Source: an uncultured Pelagibacteraceae bacterium (GTDB lineage: Bacteria > Pseudomonadota > Alphaproteobacteria > Pelagibacterales > Pelagibacteraceae). From it: a stretch of DNA of 56,906 nucleotides. The DNA is taken from assembly GCA_902582605.1 (NCBI GenBank), contig CACHSP010000003.1, positions 70,876-127,781 on the forward strand. Reading direction: 5' to 3'. The translations under genes were made by a program, and so were the position numbers. Shown here one piece after another: positions 20,725 through 31,175 of the stretch. The notes below the pieces were generated by a model. That model saw only the letters and a program-made list of their open reading frames with translations, made no database searches and was not told the origin of the DNA. Position 1 is the first letter of the stretch. Each line of letters starts with the position of its first letter.

Positions 20725-21173
20725 TAAACTCTCCTTTTTTTTGGTGGCCTAGTACCATTATGTGGCATCGGTGTTGTATCTTTAATTGATAAAATTCTAA
20801 ATCCTCTCGCTTGTAACGCTCTTAATGCTGTTTCTCTACCTGAACCAGGACCTTTAACCTCTACAGATAAAGTTTTCATACCAAACTCTAAGGCTTTAGA
20901 TGCAGCAGCATCTGCAGCTATTTGTGCTGCATATGGAGTTGATTTTCTAGAACCCTTAAAACCTTTTTGTCCAGCTGATGCCCATGAAATTACATTTCCA
21001 TTAGTGTCAGCGATAGAAATAATTGTATTATTAAAAGTTGATTGAACGTATGCAATTCCATTTAAGATGTTCTTTTTAGTTTTCTTTTTTTTTGAATAAG
21101 AACTTTTAACTGCTTTTTTTGGCGACTTATCTTGACTCAGTTCTTTATTGTCTTTTTTTTCTGGTTTTGCCAT
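20724..21173 (-). CDS. rpsK: 30S ribosomal protein S11 (N-terminal extension)
   Basis: 149 aa, about 20 longer than the usual 129. The extra part is a Lys/Ser-rich N-terminal extension (1-36). The core has [29 protein letters not shown] and the C-terminal [13 protein letters not shown], all typical. Platform protein of the 30S subunit, contacting S7 and mRNA. Confidence 0.98.
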   Translation of the reverse strand: MAKPEKKDNKELSQDKSPKKAVKSSYSKKKKTKKNILNGIAYVQSTFNNTIISIADTNGNVISWASAGQKGFKGSRKSTPYAAQIAADAAASKALEFGMKTLSVEVKGPGSGRETALRALQARGFRILSIKDTTPMPHNGTRPPKKRRV

Positions 21174-21175
21174 GT

Positions 21176-21559
21176 TTATTTCTTAAGTGGTGTTAATTTT
21201 TTACCAGCTATTGCAATAGCTTTTCCTTTTCTCGTTCGAGCATTACATCTAGTTCTTTGACCTCTTACAGGTAATTTTTTTCTATGTCTCGAACCTCTAT
21301 AGCAAGCTAAATCAATTAATCTTTTTATGCTCAGTGAATAATCTCTTCTAAGATCTCCCTCAACTTTAAAATTTTGATCAATGTACTCTCTTATTTTCAA
21401 AATTTCATCATCAGTAAGTTGGTTCACTCTTTTTTCTTTAGGGATTGCTAATGATGCGCAAATTTGTTTTGAAAATTTATCACCAATACCATAAATATAA
21501 GTTAGCCCTACTTGAACTAATTTATTTTGTGGGATATTTATTCCTGCAATACGAGCCAT
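21176..21559 (-). CDS. rpsM: 30S ribosomal protein S13
   Basis: 127 aa. Starts [13 protein letters not shown] and ends in the basic tail; [20 protein letters not shown] is the conserved anticodon-stem-contacting region. First gene of the alpha operon (rpsM-rpsK-rpoA-rplQ), and the only gene of this stretch with a clear promoter just upstream (21582-21609). Confidence 0.98.
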   Translation of the reverse strand: MARIAGINIPQNKLVQVGLTYIYGIGDKFSKQICASLAIPKEKRVNQLTDDEILKIREYIDQNFKVEGDLRRDYSLSIKRLIDLACYRGSRHRKKLPVRGQRTRCNARTRKGKAIAIAGKKLTPLKK

Positions 21560-21581
21560 AATTTTGAGATAAATTTAGCCT

Positions 21582-21609
21582 TTTATATAAGAAGTTCTTT
21601 CAAAGTCAA
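21582..21609 (-). promoter_or_regulatory. Predicted sigma-70-type promoter of the alpha operon
   Basis: In the 54-base adk-rpsM gap the minus strand reads TTGACT (21609-21604), a 16-base spacer, then TATAAA (21587-21582). Both boxes are within one base of consensus, and the -10 lies about 22 bases before the rpsM start. It would drive rpsM-rpsK-rpoA-rplQ separately from the long upstream transcript. In such AT-rich DNA a -10 match is weak evidence; the full -35 is what persuades. Confidence 0.5.
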
Positions 21610-21613
21610 TGTC

Positions 21614-22177
21614 TTAAACATTAAGAAAAGCATCTATTTTAGCGGTTATTTCTTCTATTTTTAGCGCACCATCTATTTCATAAAAGTTTGAATTTTTGGA
21701 ATAAAAATCTAAAACGGGGCGTGTCATATCCATATAGGTATCATATCTTTTTAGAATAATATTTGAGTCATCATCAGATCTTTTTTCTAAAGTTTTTCTT
21801 TTTTCAACTCGTTTAATTATAACTTCTTTTTGAACATTAAGAAAAAAAATATAATCAATCTTTTGATTTGAACTTTTTAAAATAGTTTCTAAATTTTTAG
21901 CTTGTTCTAATGATCTAGGATATCCATCAAAAATAAGTTTGTTTTTATATTTTTCATCAAGTGTAACTTTTTTAATTAATTTGTTTACAATCTCATCACT
22001 TACAAATTTACCATCGTTCATATCATTGATTATTTTTTTTCCTATTTCAGAATTTTTCTTGATTTCGTCCCTTAACATATCACCTGTTGAAACTTGAAAA
22101 CCATTTATCTTTTTAACTAAATATTTTGCTTGTGTTCCTTTTCCAGCACCAGGAGGTCCAAATAGGATTATATTCAC
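21614..22177 (-). CDS. adk: Adenylate kinase
   Basis: 187 aa short-form enzyme without the zinc/LID insert. P-loop GPPGAGKGTQ (7-16), the AMP-binding VSTGDMLR, and DGYPRSLEQA are present. Interconverts ATP + AMP and 2 ADP. The start is GTG. It lies between secY and rpsM, a common order, 4 bases after secY. Confidence 0.97.
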   Translation of the reverse strand: MNIILFGPPGAGKGTQAKYLVKKINGFQVSTGDMLRDEIKKNSEIGKKIINDMNDGKFVSDEIVNKLIKKVTLDEKYKNKLIFDGYPRSLEQAKNLETILKSSNQKIDYIFFLNVQKEVIIKRVEKRKTLEKRSDDDSNIILKRYDTYMDMTRPVLDFYSKNSNFYEIDGALKIEEITAKIDAFLNV

Positions 22178-22181
22178 GAAT

Positions 22182-23462
22182 TTATCTTCCGAATTTTGTT
22201 TTTTTAATCAATTGTTCGTATTGAGAGCTCATTAATCTTGTTTGTATTTGCGTAACAGTATCAATTGCAACAACAACTACAATTAAAATTGATGTACCTC
22301 CCAGATAGAAAGGAATTGGATAATTAGCAATTAAAAACTCAGGCATCAAACAAACTAAAGTTAGATATAAGGCACCTATTGTTGTCAACTTTGTTAAAAT
22401 ATTATCGATATAAATTGCTGTGCTTTCTCCAGGTCTTATCCCAGGTACAAAACCACCATATTTTCTCAAATTGTCAGCTGTTTCTGTTGGATTAAAAGTT
22501 ATCGATGTATAAAAAAAGGTAAAAAATATTATTCCTGATGCATAAAGCAACATATATAAAGGTTGTCCTTGAGTAAAATATGAACTTATATTTAAAAAAG
22601 TTTCATTATCAGAAAAATTAAAATTTGAAAAAGTTACTGGTAATAATAATAATGCCGAAGCAAAGATTGCTGGAATTACTCCAGCTTGATTAATCTTAAG
22701 TGGCAAATGAGATGACTCTCCTCCATACATTTTATTACCAACTTGTCTTTTAGGATAATTTATCAGTATTTTTCTCAAAGCTCTTTCCATAAAAACAATA
22801 AATAAAATTGTTAAGATTAACAAAACAAATAAAGCTAAGATCATTAATGTAGAGACTGCTCCTGTTCTACCAAGTTCGAAAGTGGTAACTAAAGCTCTTG
22901 GAATTTCTGCAACAATACCAGCGAAAATAATAAGAGATATACCATTACCAATTCCTCTTTGGGTAATCTGTTCTCCTAACCACATTAAAAAAATAGTTCC
23001 AGAGACAATTGTGGTGACAGTTGAAATCTTAAAAAAAACACCAGGATTAATTACTAACCCAGCTGAGGACTCTAGTCCTACTGCTAATCCATAACCTTGA
23101 ACTGTCGCGAGTAAAACAGTTCCATAACGAGTTATCTGAGTAATTTTTGCTCTACCAGTTTCTCCTTGTGATTTTAAATTTTTGAAATAATCAGAAACAC
23201 CTGTTAATAATTGAACAATAATTGATGAGGAAATATATGGCATGATTCCTAATGCAAAAATAGCCATTCTACTCACTGCACCACCAGCAAAAACATTAAA
23301 CATTCCTAACAAACCCTTTTGATTTCCTTCCATCATTATTTTGAGTTGTTCAGGATCTATGCCTGGTAAAGGTACAAAAGTACCAAATCTATAGACCACT
23401 AAAATAGCAAGGGTAAATATTATTCTATTTCTTAAATCTGTACTTGATGATGATGCGCTCAT
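22182..23462 (-). CDS. secY: Protein translocase subunit SecY
   Basis: 426 aa with ten predicted membrane helices. FGTFVPLPGIDP in helix 1, the plug region and the C-terminal RLMSSQYEQLIKK are typical. Forms the SecYEG channel with SecE (encoded at 46158). Sits at the end of the spc operon after rplO, followed by adk. Confidence 0.98.
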   Translation of the reverse strand: MSASSSSTDLRNRIIFTLAILVVYRFGTFVPLPGIDPEQLKIMMEGNQKGLLGMFNVFAGGAVSRMAIFALGIMPYISSSIIVQLLTGVSDYFKNLKSQGETGRAKITQITRYGTVLLATVQGYGLAVGLESSAGLVINPGVFFKISTVTTIVSGTIFLMWLGEQITQRGIGNGISLIIFAGIVAEIPRALVTTFELGRTGAVSTLMILALFVLLILTILFIVFMERALRKILINYPKRQVGNKMYGGESSHLPLKINQAGVIPAIFASALLLLPVTFSNFNFSDNETFLNISSYFTQGQPLYMLLYASGIIFFTFFYTSITFNPTETADNLRKYGGFVPGIRPGESTAIYIDNILTKLTTIGALYLTLVCLMPEFLIANYPIPFYLGGTSILIVVVVAIDTVTQIQTRLMSSQYEQLIKKTKFGR

Positions 23463-23471
23463 TAAATCAAA

Positions 23472-23924
23472 CTATTTTTTTAATTGTATTGAACCACCAA
23501 TTTTTTCAAGTTTTTCAACAGCAGACTTTGATGCAAGATCTGCCTCAATATTAATCTTATCTTTAATGGCTCCTGAACCTAAAATTTTTAATTTAATTGA
23601 ATTTTGATCTATTAATTTCAGTTTTTTTAGTAAATTTGAATTCAATGTATCTGTAGTTTTAATATTTTTTTTATCAATATAAGATTGAATTTTATCTAGA
23701 TTCAAAATAGCAATTGTTTTTTTATTGATAGGGTTGAATCCTCTTTTTGGAAGTCTTCTGTATAGTGGCATTTGTCCACCCTCAAAACTTTTAATCGCTA
23801 CACCAGATCTGGATTTTTGACCTTTTACACCTCTTCCAGATGTTTTGCCCTTTCCAGAACCGATGCCTCTGCCAACTCTAAGTTTGCTTTTGTTAATCTT
23901 ATTTCTATTATTTAATTTGATCAT
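23472..23924 (-). CDS. rplO: 50S ribosomal protein L15
   Basis: 150 aa. The N-terminal Gly/Arg/Lys-rich segment ([17 protein letters not shown]), and [11 protein letters not shown], are diagnostic. Its start overlaps the rpsE stop by one base: the L30 gene (rpmD) that normally sits here is missing. Confidence 0.97.
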   Translation of the reverse strand: MIKLNNRNKINKSKLRVGRGIGSGKGKTSGRGVKGQKSRSGVAIKSFEGGQMPLYRRLPKRGFNPINKKTIAILNLDKIQSYIDKKNIKTTDTLNSNLLKKLKLIDQNSIKLKILGSGAIKDKINIEADLASKSAVEKLEKIGGSIQLKK

Positions 23925-24439
23925 TATCCTCTTTTTTCTATTATCTCAGAAATCTTTTTATTTCTTATTGAAGATATTTGTTTTGGCGAATTTTGTTTCA
24001 ATAGTGCTTTCATTGTAGCTCTAATCACATTGTGGGCATTTGATGTACCCATTGATTTTGCAACAATATCTTTTACTCCTAAAACCTCACACACAGCTCG
24101 AACAGGGCCTCCAGCTATAATTCCAGTTCCTTTAGAGGCTGCTCTTAATACAATTCTGCCAGATCCATCTTTAGCTTTTACATCATGATGAATAGTTCTA
24201 CCTTCTCGAAGAGGTATATGAATAAGTTTTCTTCGTGCCATTTCATTTGCTTTTTTTATCGCATCTGGTACTTGTTTTGCTTTAGCGTGGGCTATTCCAA
24301 TTTTACCAGACTGGTTTCCAACCACAACAAGTGCTGAAAAACCAAACCTACGTCCACCTTTTACTACTTTTGTTATACGATTAATGTGAACTAATTTTTC
24401 TAAAATATCGTCATTTTTTTTATCTTTATTATTATCCAT
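23924..24439 (-). CDS. rpsE: 30S ribosomal protein S5
   Basis: 171 aa from the ATG at 24439, two bases after the rplR stop. The frame stays open 13 codons further upstream, but those codons lie inside rplR. The double-stranded RNA-binding region [19 protein letters not shown] and the C-terminal [18 protein letters not shown] are conserved. S5 helps decoding fidelity and mRNA unwinding at the entry site. Confidence 0.97.
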   Translation of the reverse strand: MDNNKDKKNDDILEKLVHINRITKVVKGGRRFGFSALVVVGNQSGKIGIAHAKAKQVPDAIKKANEMARRKLIHIPLREGRTIHHDVKAKDGSGRIVLRAASKGTGIIAGGPVRAVCEVLGVKDIVAKSMGTSNAHNVIRATMKALLKQNSPKQISSIRNKKISEIIEKRG

Positions 24440-24440
24440 A

Positions 24441-24797
24441 TTAAAATTCCATTCCATTTTTACGTAAAGTTTCAGCAAAAACCTTCACTCTTCCGTGATA
24501 TTTATAAATGCCTCTATCAAAGTAAATCTTTGTAATTTTTTTCTCTTGTGCCTTTTTTGCTAACTTTTCAGCTACAATCTTAGATAATTCAGTTTTATTT
24601 ACCTTTTGACCAGACTTAATATCTTTTTCAATTGATGATGCTGATAATAAAGTAACATTTTTCATATCATCAATTATTTGCGCTGAAATATTCTTTGATG
24701 ATCTAGAAATACTTAGTCTATATCTATCATTTGAAGCAACATTTTTAACCTTATTGCTAACTCTAAATCTTTTTCTTTTACTAGTATCTAATTTCAT
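24441..24797 (-). CDS. rplR: 50S ribosomal protein L18
   Basis: 118 aa. Basic N-terminus then [18 protein letters not shown] and the C-terminal [17 protein letters not shown], the 5S rRNA-binding fold. Overlaps the rplF stop by one base. Confidence 0.97.
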   Translation of the reverse strand: MKLDTSKRKRFRVSNKVKNVASNDRYRLSISRSSKNISAQIIDDMKNVTLLSASSIEKDIKSGQKVNKTELSKIVAEKLAKKAQEKKITKIYFDRGIYKYHGRVKVFAETLRKNGMEF

Positions 24798-25336
24798 TAT
24801 TTCTTCTTTCCTTCTTTTTTCAAAATATGTTGACCCTTTTCTCTCACACCTTTACCTTTATATGGTTCAATTTTTCTAAGAGTTTTGAGTTTAGATGCAA
24901 TTGCGCCTACTTGTTGTTTATCAGCACCACTTATTTTTAAAGTTGTTTGCTTTTCAACATTAATTTTTATCCCTTCTGGAATATCAAAGTTAATATCATG
25001 GCTATAACCTAATTGTAGATTTAATTGATTGCCTTTTAAAGCAGCTCGATATCCAACACCTACCAATTCTAGTGTCTTCTCATATCCTGTGTGTGAACCA
25101 ATAACTGCATTATTAATTAAACTTCTATTCATTCCCCATAATCGTTTAGTTTCTTGATCAATTTTTTTCGGTTTGATTGATATTTCTTTTCCATCTTTTA
25201 TATCCAGATTAAAAACATCTAAATCAATATTGATTGACTTTTTTCCAGATGGACCTTCTATGTTTAAAATATTTCCAGCCAAAGCAACTTTGACTTTTTC
25301 AGGGATTGAAATATTAATTTTACCAATTTTAGACAT
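24797..25336 (-). CDS. rplF: 50S ribosomal protein L6
   Basis: 179 aa with two repeated L6 domains. [20 protein letters not shown] and the C-terminal [15 protein letters not shown] signature are clear. Located at the GTPase centre near L7/L12. One-base overlaps with rpsH and rplR. Confidence 0.97.
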   Translation of the reverse strand: MSKIGKINISIPEKVKVALAGNILNIEGPSGKKSINIDLDVFNLDIKDGKEISIKPKKIDQETKRLWGMNRSLINNAVIGSHTGYEKTLELVGVGYRAALKGNQLNLQLGYSHDINFDIPEGIKINVEKQTTLKISGADKQQVGAIASKLKTLRKIEPYKGKGVREKGQHILKKEGKKK

Positions 25337-25731
25337 TAAAATACCTTACAAATTATTTCTCCACCCACTTTTTGCTTTCTTGCATCAATATCGGTCATGA
25401 CACCTTTGGGGGTTGATACAATTGCTATACCTAAACCATTATTTATTTTTGGTAAACTTTCTGCACTAGAAAATATTCTTCTCCCTGGTTTTGAAACTCT
25501 TTCAAAAGTACTTATAACTGGGTTTCCTGAATGATATTTAAGCTCTAAAGATAATAAAGATTTATTATTTTCTCTGTTCACTTTGAAGTCTTTTATAAAT
25601 CCTTCATTCTTTAAGATATCAGCAATCTTGGTTTTAAAATTTGAAGAAGGTAATTCAACTTTCTTATGGCTTCTATCTTGAGCATTTTTTATTCTTGCTA
25701 TCATATCTCCAATTGGATCACTTAAACTCAT
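25336..25731 (-). CDS. rpsH: 30S ribosomal protein S8
   Basis: 131 aa. Starts SDPIGDMIARIKNAQ and ends GIAIVSTPKGVMTDIDARKQ, then GGEIICKVF. S8 binds 16S rRNA helix 21 and in E. coli represses the spc operon by binding its mRNA; a similar mRNA site was not found here. Confidence 0.97.
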   Translation of the reverse strand: MSLSDPIGDMIARIKNAQDRSHKKVELPSSNFKTKIADILKNEGFIKDFKVNRENNKSLLSLELKYHSGNPVISTFERVSKPGRRIFSSAESLPKINNGLGIAIVSTPKGVMTDIDARKQKVGGEIICKVF

Positions 25732-25741
25732 ATTTTCCTTT

Positions 25742-26047
25742 CTACCAACTTGATTTAACTAAACCTGGTATCTTTCCTTGCAGACCTAATTGTCTTAATG
25801 CAATTCTAGATATTTTCAATTTTCTATAAACTCCGTGAGGTCTTCCAGTGATCTGACATCTATTCATCACTCTTACTTTCGCAGAGTTTCTAGGTAATTT
25901 TGATAATTTTTGTTGCGCTTTAAATCTTTCCTCTAAAGGGAGTTTTTTATTCATAACAATCTTTTTTAACTTTTGTCTTTTTTTAAATAGCCTGTCCGAT
26001 AATTTTATTCGTTTATTGTTCTTATTTATTGAGCTTAATTTAGCCAT
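25742..26047 (-). CDS. rpsN: 30S ribosomal protein S14 (zinc-free type)
   Basis: 101 aa long form without the CxxC pairs of the zinc-binding version, a zinc-saving state usual in alphaproteobacteria. [19 protein letters not shown] and the ending [15 protein letters not shown] are diagnostic. Confidence 0.97.
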   Translation of the reverse strand: MAKLSSINKNNKRIKLSDRLFKKRQKLKKIVMNKKLPLEERFKAQQKLSKLPRNSAKVRVMNRCQITGRPHGVYRKLKISRIALRQLGLQGKIPGLVKSSW

Positions 26048-26048
26048 T

Positions 26049-26603
26049 TTAGTTATCTCCTTTTTTAATAAATGGAAAATTTAACTTTTCTAAAAGAGCA
26101 AAACTATGCTCTTTACTTTTAGCTGATATTACAATTACAATATCAATTCCACGAACCTTATCAGCACGATCAAAACTTACCTCTGGAAATATGATATGTT
26201 CTTTAATACCAAATGTGTAATTTCCAAATTTATCAAAACCATTAGCAGACAGGCCTCTAAAATCTTTAATTCTTGGTAAAGCTATATTCACAAGTCTATC
26301 TAAAAATTCATACATTTTATCTTTTCTAAGTGTTACCTTTAAGCCAGCATTCGACCCTTTTCTTGTTTTAAAATTTGCAACTGATTTTTTAAATTTGGTA
26401 ATCACAGGTTTTTGACCTGTTATTTTTGCTAAATCCTCCTCACAAGACTTTAATATTTTTGAGTCATTTCCATCCAAACCTAAGCCCATATTCAAAACAA
26501 TTTTTTCAATTTTTGGACCCATGTACAAATTTTTAAAACCAAATTGAGATTTTAATGCAGGTTGTATTTCTTTATAATAAAGTTCTTTCAATCTCGGAGT
26601 CAT
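26049..26603 (-). CDS. rplE: 50S ribosomal protein L5
   Basis: 184 aa. KIVLNMGLG near 31, the conserved [19 protein letters not shown], and [11 protein letters not shown] are present. Binds 5S rRNA with L18 and contacts the P-site tRNA. One base separates it from the rpsN start. Confidence 0.97.
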   Translation of the reverse strand: MTPRLKELYYKEIQPALKSQFGFKNLYMGPKIEKIVLNMGLGLDGNDSKILKSCEEDLAKITGQKPVITKFKKSVANFKTRKGSNAGLKVTLRKDKMYEFLDRLVNIALPRIKDFRGLSANGFDKFGNYTFGIKEHIIFPEVSFDRADKVRGIDIVIVISAKSKEHSFALLEKLNFPFIKKGDN

Positions 26604-26851
26604 TATTTTTTAGCCTCAGTTTTTTTTGTTTTTGTTTTTTCGTCAATTAGTTTTAAATTTGATAAATGAATAAAACTTTCTTTTGAAAAAATTCCACCTT
26701 TTTTCTCCTTAGTTGTTTTTACGTGTCTCTTTACCATATTAATATCTTTAACTTTTGCTCTGTTGTTTGGTCTATCAATTTCAATTACTTCACCTTCTTT
26801 TTTTTTATCTCTGCCTGATAAAACTCGAACTTTTAAACCTTTTTTAATCAT
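26603..26851 (-). CDS. rplX: 50S ribosomal protein L24 (short)
   Basis: 82 aa, shorter than the usual 100-105. The KOW motif [20 protein letters not shown] at 7-26 and [17 protein letters not shown] are intact; the C-terminal part is replaced by a short Lys-rich tail. Assembly initiator of the 50S subunit. Confidence 0.95.
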   Translation of the reverse strand: MIKKGLKVRVLSGRDKKKEGEVIEIDRPNNRAKVKDINMVKRHVKTTKEKKGGIFSKESFIHLSNLKLIDEKTKTKKTEAKK

Positions 26852-27219
26852 TACAAAACCTCTGGGGCTAATGAGATTATTTTCATTTGCCCTTTATTCC
26901 TTAATTCTCTAGTTACTGGACCAAAAATTCTAGTTCCAACTGGTTCACCTTTATCATCAACCAGAACAGCAGCGTTATTATCAAATTTTACTTTTGATCC
27001 GTCATCTCTATGAATTCCTTTTTTTACTCTTACCACCACAGCCTTATGAACTGATCCTTTTTTTACTTTTCCCTTAGGAATTGCCTCTTTTACAGCAATC
27101 ACTATCGTGTCTCCTATGCTTGCATATCTTCTTTTTGATCCACCTAAGACTTTAATACACTCAATTTTCTTTGCCCCGGTGTTATCGGCTACATTTAATT
27201 CTGTTTGGACCTGTATCAT
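26851..27219 (-). CDS. rplN: 50S ribosomal protein L14
   Basis: 122 aa, exact family length. Starts [17 protein letters not shown] and holds the signature ending [15 protein letters not shown]. Forms part of the subunit interface with L19. Confidence 0.98.
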   Translation of the reverse strand: MIQVQTELNVADNTGAKKIECIKVLGGSKRRYASIGDTIVIAVKEAIPKGKVKKGSVHKAVVVRVKKGIHRDDGSKVKFDNNAAVLVDDKGEPVGTRIFGPVTRELRNKGQMKIISLAPEVL

Positions 27220-27455
27220 TATTTTGTGTTCTCCATTACTTGAAATTTCTTGTTTTTTGAGAAAGGTTTGCTCTCAATGATTGATACTTTGTCTCCTGTT
27301 TTAAATTTGTTATTTTCATCATGGGCATTGTATTTTTTTCTCACTTTAATTACTTTTTTTAATAATGGATGAGAATATTTTCGTTCAACTAAAACAGTTA
27401 TAGTTTTGTTAGGTTTATCACTTACAACCACACCTGTTAATATTTTCTTAGGCAT
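27219..27455 (-). CDS. rpsQ: 30S ribosomal protein S17
   Basis: 78 aa. [20 protein letters not shown] and the [18 protein letters not shown] signature are present. Primary 16S rRNA binder. Its start lies 8 bases inside rpmC. Confidence 0.97.
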   Translation of the reverse strand: MPKKILTGVVVSDKPNKTITVLVERKYSHPLLKKVIKVRKKYNAHDENNKFKTGDKVSIIESKPFSKNKKFQVMENTK

Positions 27456-27639
27456 TTAATTTTCCTTTTAATATTGTTTTTAATCTAGCAATTGTTTTTT
27501 TTGTTTCACTAATTTTTGCTGGATTTGTAATCTGTGAATTCATCTTTTGAAATCTAAAATTGAATAAATCTTTTTTAAATTTATCAATGTTTTTTATAAT
27601 TTGATCTTTTGAGAGTTTTTTAATTTCTTGTTTTTTCAT
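27448..27639 (-). CDS. rpmC: 50S ribosomal protein L29
   Basis: 63 aa from the ATG at 27639, two bases after the rplP stop; an upstream TTG at 27648 would overlap rplP and is less likely. [19 protein letters not shown] is the L29 helix-loop core. Sits at the peptide exit tunnel, where trigger factor and SRP dock. Confidence 0.94.
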   Translation of the reverse strand: MKKQEIKKLSKDQIIKNIDKFKKDLFNFRFQKMNSQITNPAKISETKKTIARLKTILKGKLNA

Positions 27640-27640
27640 A

Positions 27641-28051
27641 TTAGGCAAATCTCTTTATAGTTTTTGTTTTAATTGGCAATTTTGCGGATGCTTTATATAA
27701 AGCTTCTTTAGCTATCTGTTCCGAAACACCATCTACCTCAAATAAAATTCTTCCTGGTTTTACACGGCATGCATAGAATTCTGGAGAACCTTTTCCTTTA
27801 CCCATACGTACTTCAATGGGTTTTTTAGAAACTGGAATATTTGGAAAAATTCTTGTCCAAACTCTTCCTTGTCTTTTCATGTGCCTTGTTAGAGCAACTC
27901 TAGCAGCCTCTATTTGTTTTCCAGTAACCCTATCAGGAGATAGCGCTTTTAAAGCATATGCACCATAGTTAATGAAATTCGCTCTTGAAGCAGTTCCATG
28001 AATTCTACCTTTGTGAGCTTTTCTCCATTTTGTTCTAACTGGCTGTAACAT
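27641..28051 (-). CDS. rplP: 50S ribosomal protein L16
   Basis: 136 aa. [15 protein letters not shown] start and the signature [19 protein letters not shown] are intact. Organises the A-site region of the peptidyl transferase centre. Abuts rpsC. Confidence 0.98.
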   Translation of the reverse strand: MLQPVRTKWRKAHKGRIHGTASRANFINYGAYALKALSPDRVTGKQIEAARVALTRHMKRQGRVWTRIFPNIPVSKKPIEVRMGKGKGSPEFYACRVKPGRILFEVDGVSEQIAKEALYKASAKLPIKTKTIKRFA

Positions 28052-28732
28052 TTATTGTTTTCCCTCTTTAGGTGTGACTTTATTCGTTTCTTGACTAAAT
28101 TCTTTTGCAAAAACTTCACCTTTATAAATCCAAACTTTTATCCCAATTATTCCGTAAGTCGTAAGTGCTTCTGCCTCTGCATAATCTATATCTGCCCTTA
28201 ATGTGTGGGAAGGTATACTGCCATCTCTTAACCATTCAGTTCTAGCAATCTCATTTCCACCCAATCTTCCACTCACTGAAACTTTAATTCCTTTAGCGCC
28301 CAATCTTAAACAAGATTGCATCGCTCTTTTCATTGCTCTTCTATAAGAAATTCTTTTAACTAATTGTTGAGCAATATTTTCTGCAACTAAATAAGCATTT
28401 GTTTCAGGTTTTTTTACTTCTTTAATATTTAAAGTAACCTCATTTGAAGTAAATTTAGATAAATTATTTTTTATCTTATCTATATCACTACCTTTTTTTC
28501 CAATAACAAAACCTGGTCTAGAAGTGTAAATTGTAACATAACATTTGTTTGCTGTTCTTTCGATCATCACTTTTGAAACCCCAGAATTAATTACATTTTT
28601 TTTGATATATTCTCTTATTTTAAAATCTTCTATGAGGTAATTACCAAAATCTTTCTTTTTAGCGTACCAAACAGAATCCCAACCTCTGTTAACACCTAAT
28701 CTAAAACCTACTGGATTAACTTTTTGTCCCAT
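28052..28732 (-). CDS. rpsC: 30S ribosomal protein S3
   Basis: 226 aa from the ATG at 28732 that gives the universal start [13 protein letters not shown]; the 14 codons open upstream belong to the rplV overlap. The KH domain (about 40-110) has [12 protein letters not shown], and the C-terminal domain GLGxxGI-type region reads [20 protein letters not shown]. The start lies 17 bases inside the end of rplV. Confidence 0.97.
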   Translation of the reverse strand: MGQKVNPVGFRLGVNRGWDSVWYAKKKDFGNYLIEDFKIREYIKKNVINSGVSKVMIERTANKCYVTIYTSRPGFVIGKKGSDIDKIKNNLSKFTSNEVTLNIKEVKKPETNAYLVAENIAQQLVKRISYRRAMKRAMQSCLRLGAKGIKVSVSGRLGGNEIARTEWLRDGSIPSHTLRADIDYAEAEALTTYGIIGIKVWIYKGEVFAKEFSQETNKVTPKEGKQ

Positions 28733-29114
28733 GACTCTCCATTTTTTTTGCTTCTGATAAAATAATTGTAACACTTGAATAAGTTTTTAAAATTGGTGCA
28801 GCTCTTCCTTTTGCTCTTGGTCTAAACCTCTTCATAGTAATTTTCTTTCCACAATAAGCTTCTTTAACTACAAGTTTATCAATATCATACTGAAAATTAT
28901 TTTCTGCGTTTGCAACTGCAGATGAAATAGTCTTTCTGATATCACGAGTAATTCTTTTTTCTGAAAACTGAAGATCTCTAATAGCTAACTCTACTTTTTT
29001 GCCAACTATACCTTTTAAAATAGGATTAAGTTTTCTGACACTTGATCTAATATTATTATTAATAGATTTCACTATTTTTTCTTTTTTTTTCACTAATTTC
29101 TTTTTTTTACTCAT
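28716..29114 (-). CDS. rplV: 50S ribosomal protein L22
   Basis: 132 aa. The L22 core runs from about 20, with a Lys-rich N-terminal extension before it. [20 protein letters not shown] is the tunnel-loop region where macrolide-resistance changes occur elsewhere; nothing unusual is seen. Overlaps rpsC by 17 bases. Confidence 0.97.
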   Translation of the reverse strand: MSKKKKLVKKKEKIVKSINNNIRSSVRKLNPILKGIVGKKVELAIRDLQFSEKRITRDIRKTISSAVANAENNFQYDIDKLVVKEAYCGKKITMKRFRPRAKGRAAPILKTYSSVTIILSEAKKMESHGTKS

Positions 29115-29116
29115 AA

Positions 29117-29416
29117 TTATTTCTTAGCCTCTGCCTCAGCAGGTTTTGCTTTTTTATCTGCAGGTGTATGACCAAAAAAAGTTCTTGTTGGTGCAAATTC
29201 ACCTAACTTATGACCAACCATGTCTTCAGATATGGTAATGGGTATAAATTTTTTTCCATTATAAATCAAAAAACTAACTCCAACAAAATCTGGAATAATT
29301 GTTGATTTTCTTGACCAAGTCTTGATAGGAATTTTTTTTGGATCAGTCTTATATTTATCAACTTTTTTGATTAAACTTTCTTCAACAAATGGTCCTTTCC
29401 ATACTGCTCTAGCCAT
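29117..29416 (-). CDS. rpsS: 30S ribosomal protein S19
   Basis: 99 aa. [15 protein letters not shown] start and [15 protein letters not shown] signature. The last 13 or so residues are an Ala/Lys/Glu tail. S19 pairs with S13 at the subunit head. Confidence 0.98.
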   Translation of the reverse strand: MARAVWKGPFVEESLIKKVDKYKTDPKKIPIKTWSRKSTIIPDFVGVSFLIYNGKKFIPITISEDMVGHKLGEFAPTRTFFGHTPADKKAKPAEAEAKK

Positions 29417-30255
29417 TATTTTGTATCCTTCCTTTTGTTTCTTCTCTTAACAATGTATTTATCAGTTCTCTTATTGTCTCTTGTTTTCAATCCTTTTGCT
29501 GATTGTCCCTTAGGAGAAACTGGATGTCTTCCACCTGCTGATTTACCTTCTCCACCACCATGTGGGTGATCTACTGGATTTTTAACAACACCTCTAGTGT
29601 GAGGTCTTCTTCCTAACCATCTTGATCGTCCTGCTTTACCAATTTTGATATTTTTTTGATCAGGATTACTTAATACACCAATAGTTGCCAATGATCTTGA
29701 ATCGATTTTTCTAACTTCACCTGATGCTAATTTAATCAAACTATAATTCCCATCTAATCCACTAATCGTAACAGAAGTTCCAGCAGATCTAGCAATTTTA
29801 CCTCCACCACCTGGTTGTATTTCAACATTGTGAATATCTATACCAACTGGGATGTCCTGTAACGGCATGCAATTTCCAACTTTTATTTCTTTTTTTGATC
29901 CATTTTCAACTTTATCACCTACTTTTATTTTTTGTGGTGCAAGATAATATGCATGTGAATTATCATCAAATTTTACTAACATAATGTAACAAGATCTGTT
30001 TGGATCATATTCAATTCTTTCTACTGTCGCTGGCATATCAAATTTTTTTCTATAGAAGTCGACATGTCGATACATCTTTTTATGTCCCCCAGCTCTATTT
30101 ATAGAAGTAATATGGCCATTGTTGTTTCTCCCTTTCATTGCATTTTTTGGAGAAACTAAAGATTTAAACGGTTTACCTTTCCAAAGACCAGTTCTATCAA
30201 CAAGAATTGTTCCTCTAGTAGATTTTGTGTATGGTTTAAATGTTTTTAGTGCCAT
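29416..30255 (-). CDS. rplB: 50S ribosomal protein L2
   Basis: 279 aa. The RNA-binding and C-terminal domains are intact, including the [20 protein letters not shown] loop with the conserved histidine near the peptidyl transferase centre. One-base overlap with rpsS. Confidence 0.99.
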   Translation of the reverse strand: MALKTFKPYTKSTRGTILVDRTGLWKGKPFKSLVSPKNAMKGRNNNGHITSINRAGGHKKMYRHVDFYRKKFDMPATVERIEYDPNRSCYIMLVKFDDNSHAYYLAPQKIKVGDKVENGSKKEIKVGNCMPLQDIPVGIDIHNVEIQPGGGGKIARSAGTSVTISGLDGNYSLIKLASGEVRKIDSRSLATIGVLSNPDQKNIKIGKAGRSRWLGRRPHTRGVVKNPVDHPHGGGEGKSAGGRHPVSPKGQSAKGLKTRDNKRTDKYIVKRRNKRKDTK

Positions 30256-30256
30256 T

Positions 30257-30550
30257 TTAAATTCCAGTTGTTAAATCAATACTTTGACCTTTTTTAAGTG
30301 TTATAATTGCTTTTTTAAAACCAGAGACTTTAACTTTTCTCCCTCTGGTTAATTTAGTTCTACTTTGTTTATTTATAATATTTACCTTTGTAACATTTAC
30401 TTTAAAGATTTTTTCAATATTACTTTTTATATTTTTCTTATTCGCTTTTGATGGCACCTTAAATACAATCTTATTTTGTTCTGATAAATTTGTTGATTTT
30501 TCAGTTACTAGTGGAGATAAAATTTTGTCATATAAATGTATCTTTTCCAT
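30257..30550 (-). CDS. rplW: 50S ribosomal protein L23
   Basis: 97 aa from the ATG at 30550. A second ATG at 30559 has its GAGG motif only one base away, while for 30550 the GAGG is 10 bases upstream, so 30550 is preferred. SPLVTEKSTNL and the beta-hairpin rich in Lys/Arg are typical. Main docking point at the tunnel exit. Confidence 0.95.
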   Translation of the reverse strand: MEKIHLYDKILSPLVTEKSTNLSEQNKIVFKVPSKANKKNIKSNIEKIFKVNVTKVNIINKQSRTKLTRGRKVKVSGFKKAIITLKKGQSIDLTTGI

Positions 30551-30551
30551 C

Positions 30552-31175
30552 TTAAGCATACCTCTTTTCTAATTCTTTTACGGATGTTTCAGTAAACACA
30601 ACCTTTTCAAACTTGACGATATCAAAGGCACTAAAATGATTTATGTCTGTTACTTTAATATTTGGAATATTTCTAATTGATTTTTCAACATTATCTTTTG
30701 AGGTTTTGTCTAGGATTATTATTGAATTTGATATTTGGAATTTCTTTAAAATTAAGTTCATCTCTTTAGTCTTTTTTATCTTAGAGCTAAAATCGCTAAA
30801 AATTAAAAGGTTATTATTCTTTATCTTGTCACTGATTAATGATGCTATACTTTGTTTTTTTTCACTCTTATTCAATTTTCTTTTTTTATATGATAGCTCT
30901 CCTTTAGGACCATGAGCTATACCACCGCCAACAAAGATTGGGGCTTTTCTACTTGCGTGTCTAGCATTACCTGTTCCTTTTTGTGCATAAATTTTTGATG
31001 TTGGACCTGAGACTTCGTTTTGCTGCTTTGTTTTTGCGTGCCTACCTTTATAGTTAGCATTAGTCTTATATAAAACTGTATTAACTAATTTCTTATTTAT
31101 CTTAGCTGAAAAAATCTTATCTAAGACTTCAATAGAACTTTTTTTACCATCTAAATTAATTTTATCGACTTTCAT
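30552..31175 (-). CDS. rplD: 50S ribosomal protein L4
   Basis: 207 aa. The tunnel loop QKGTGNARHASRKAPIFVGG is conserved. In E. coli L4 also represses the S10 operon; no matching leader structure was found upstream of rpsJ, where the gap to fusA is one base. Confidence 0.97.
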   Translation of the reverse strand: MKVDKINLDGKKSSIEVLDKIFSAKINKKLVNTVLYKTNANYKGRHAKTKQQNEVSGPTSKIYAQKGTGNARHASRKAPIFVGGGIAHGPKGELSYKKRKLNKSEKKQSIASLISDKIKNNNLLIFSDFSSKIKKTKEMNLILKKFQISNSIIILDKTSKDNVEKSIRNIPNIKVTDINHFSAFDIVKFEKVVFTETSVKELEKRYA

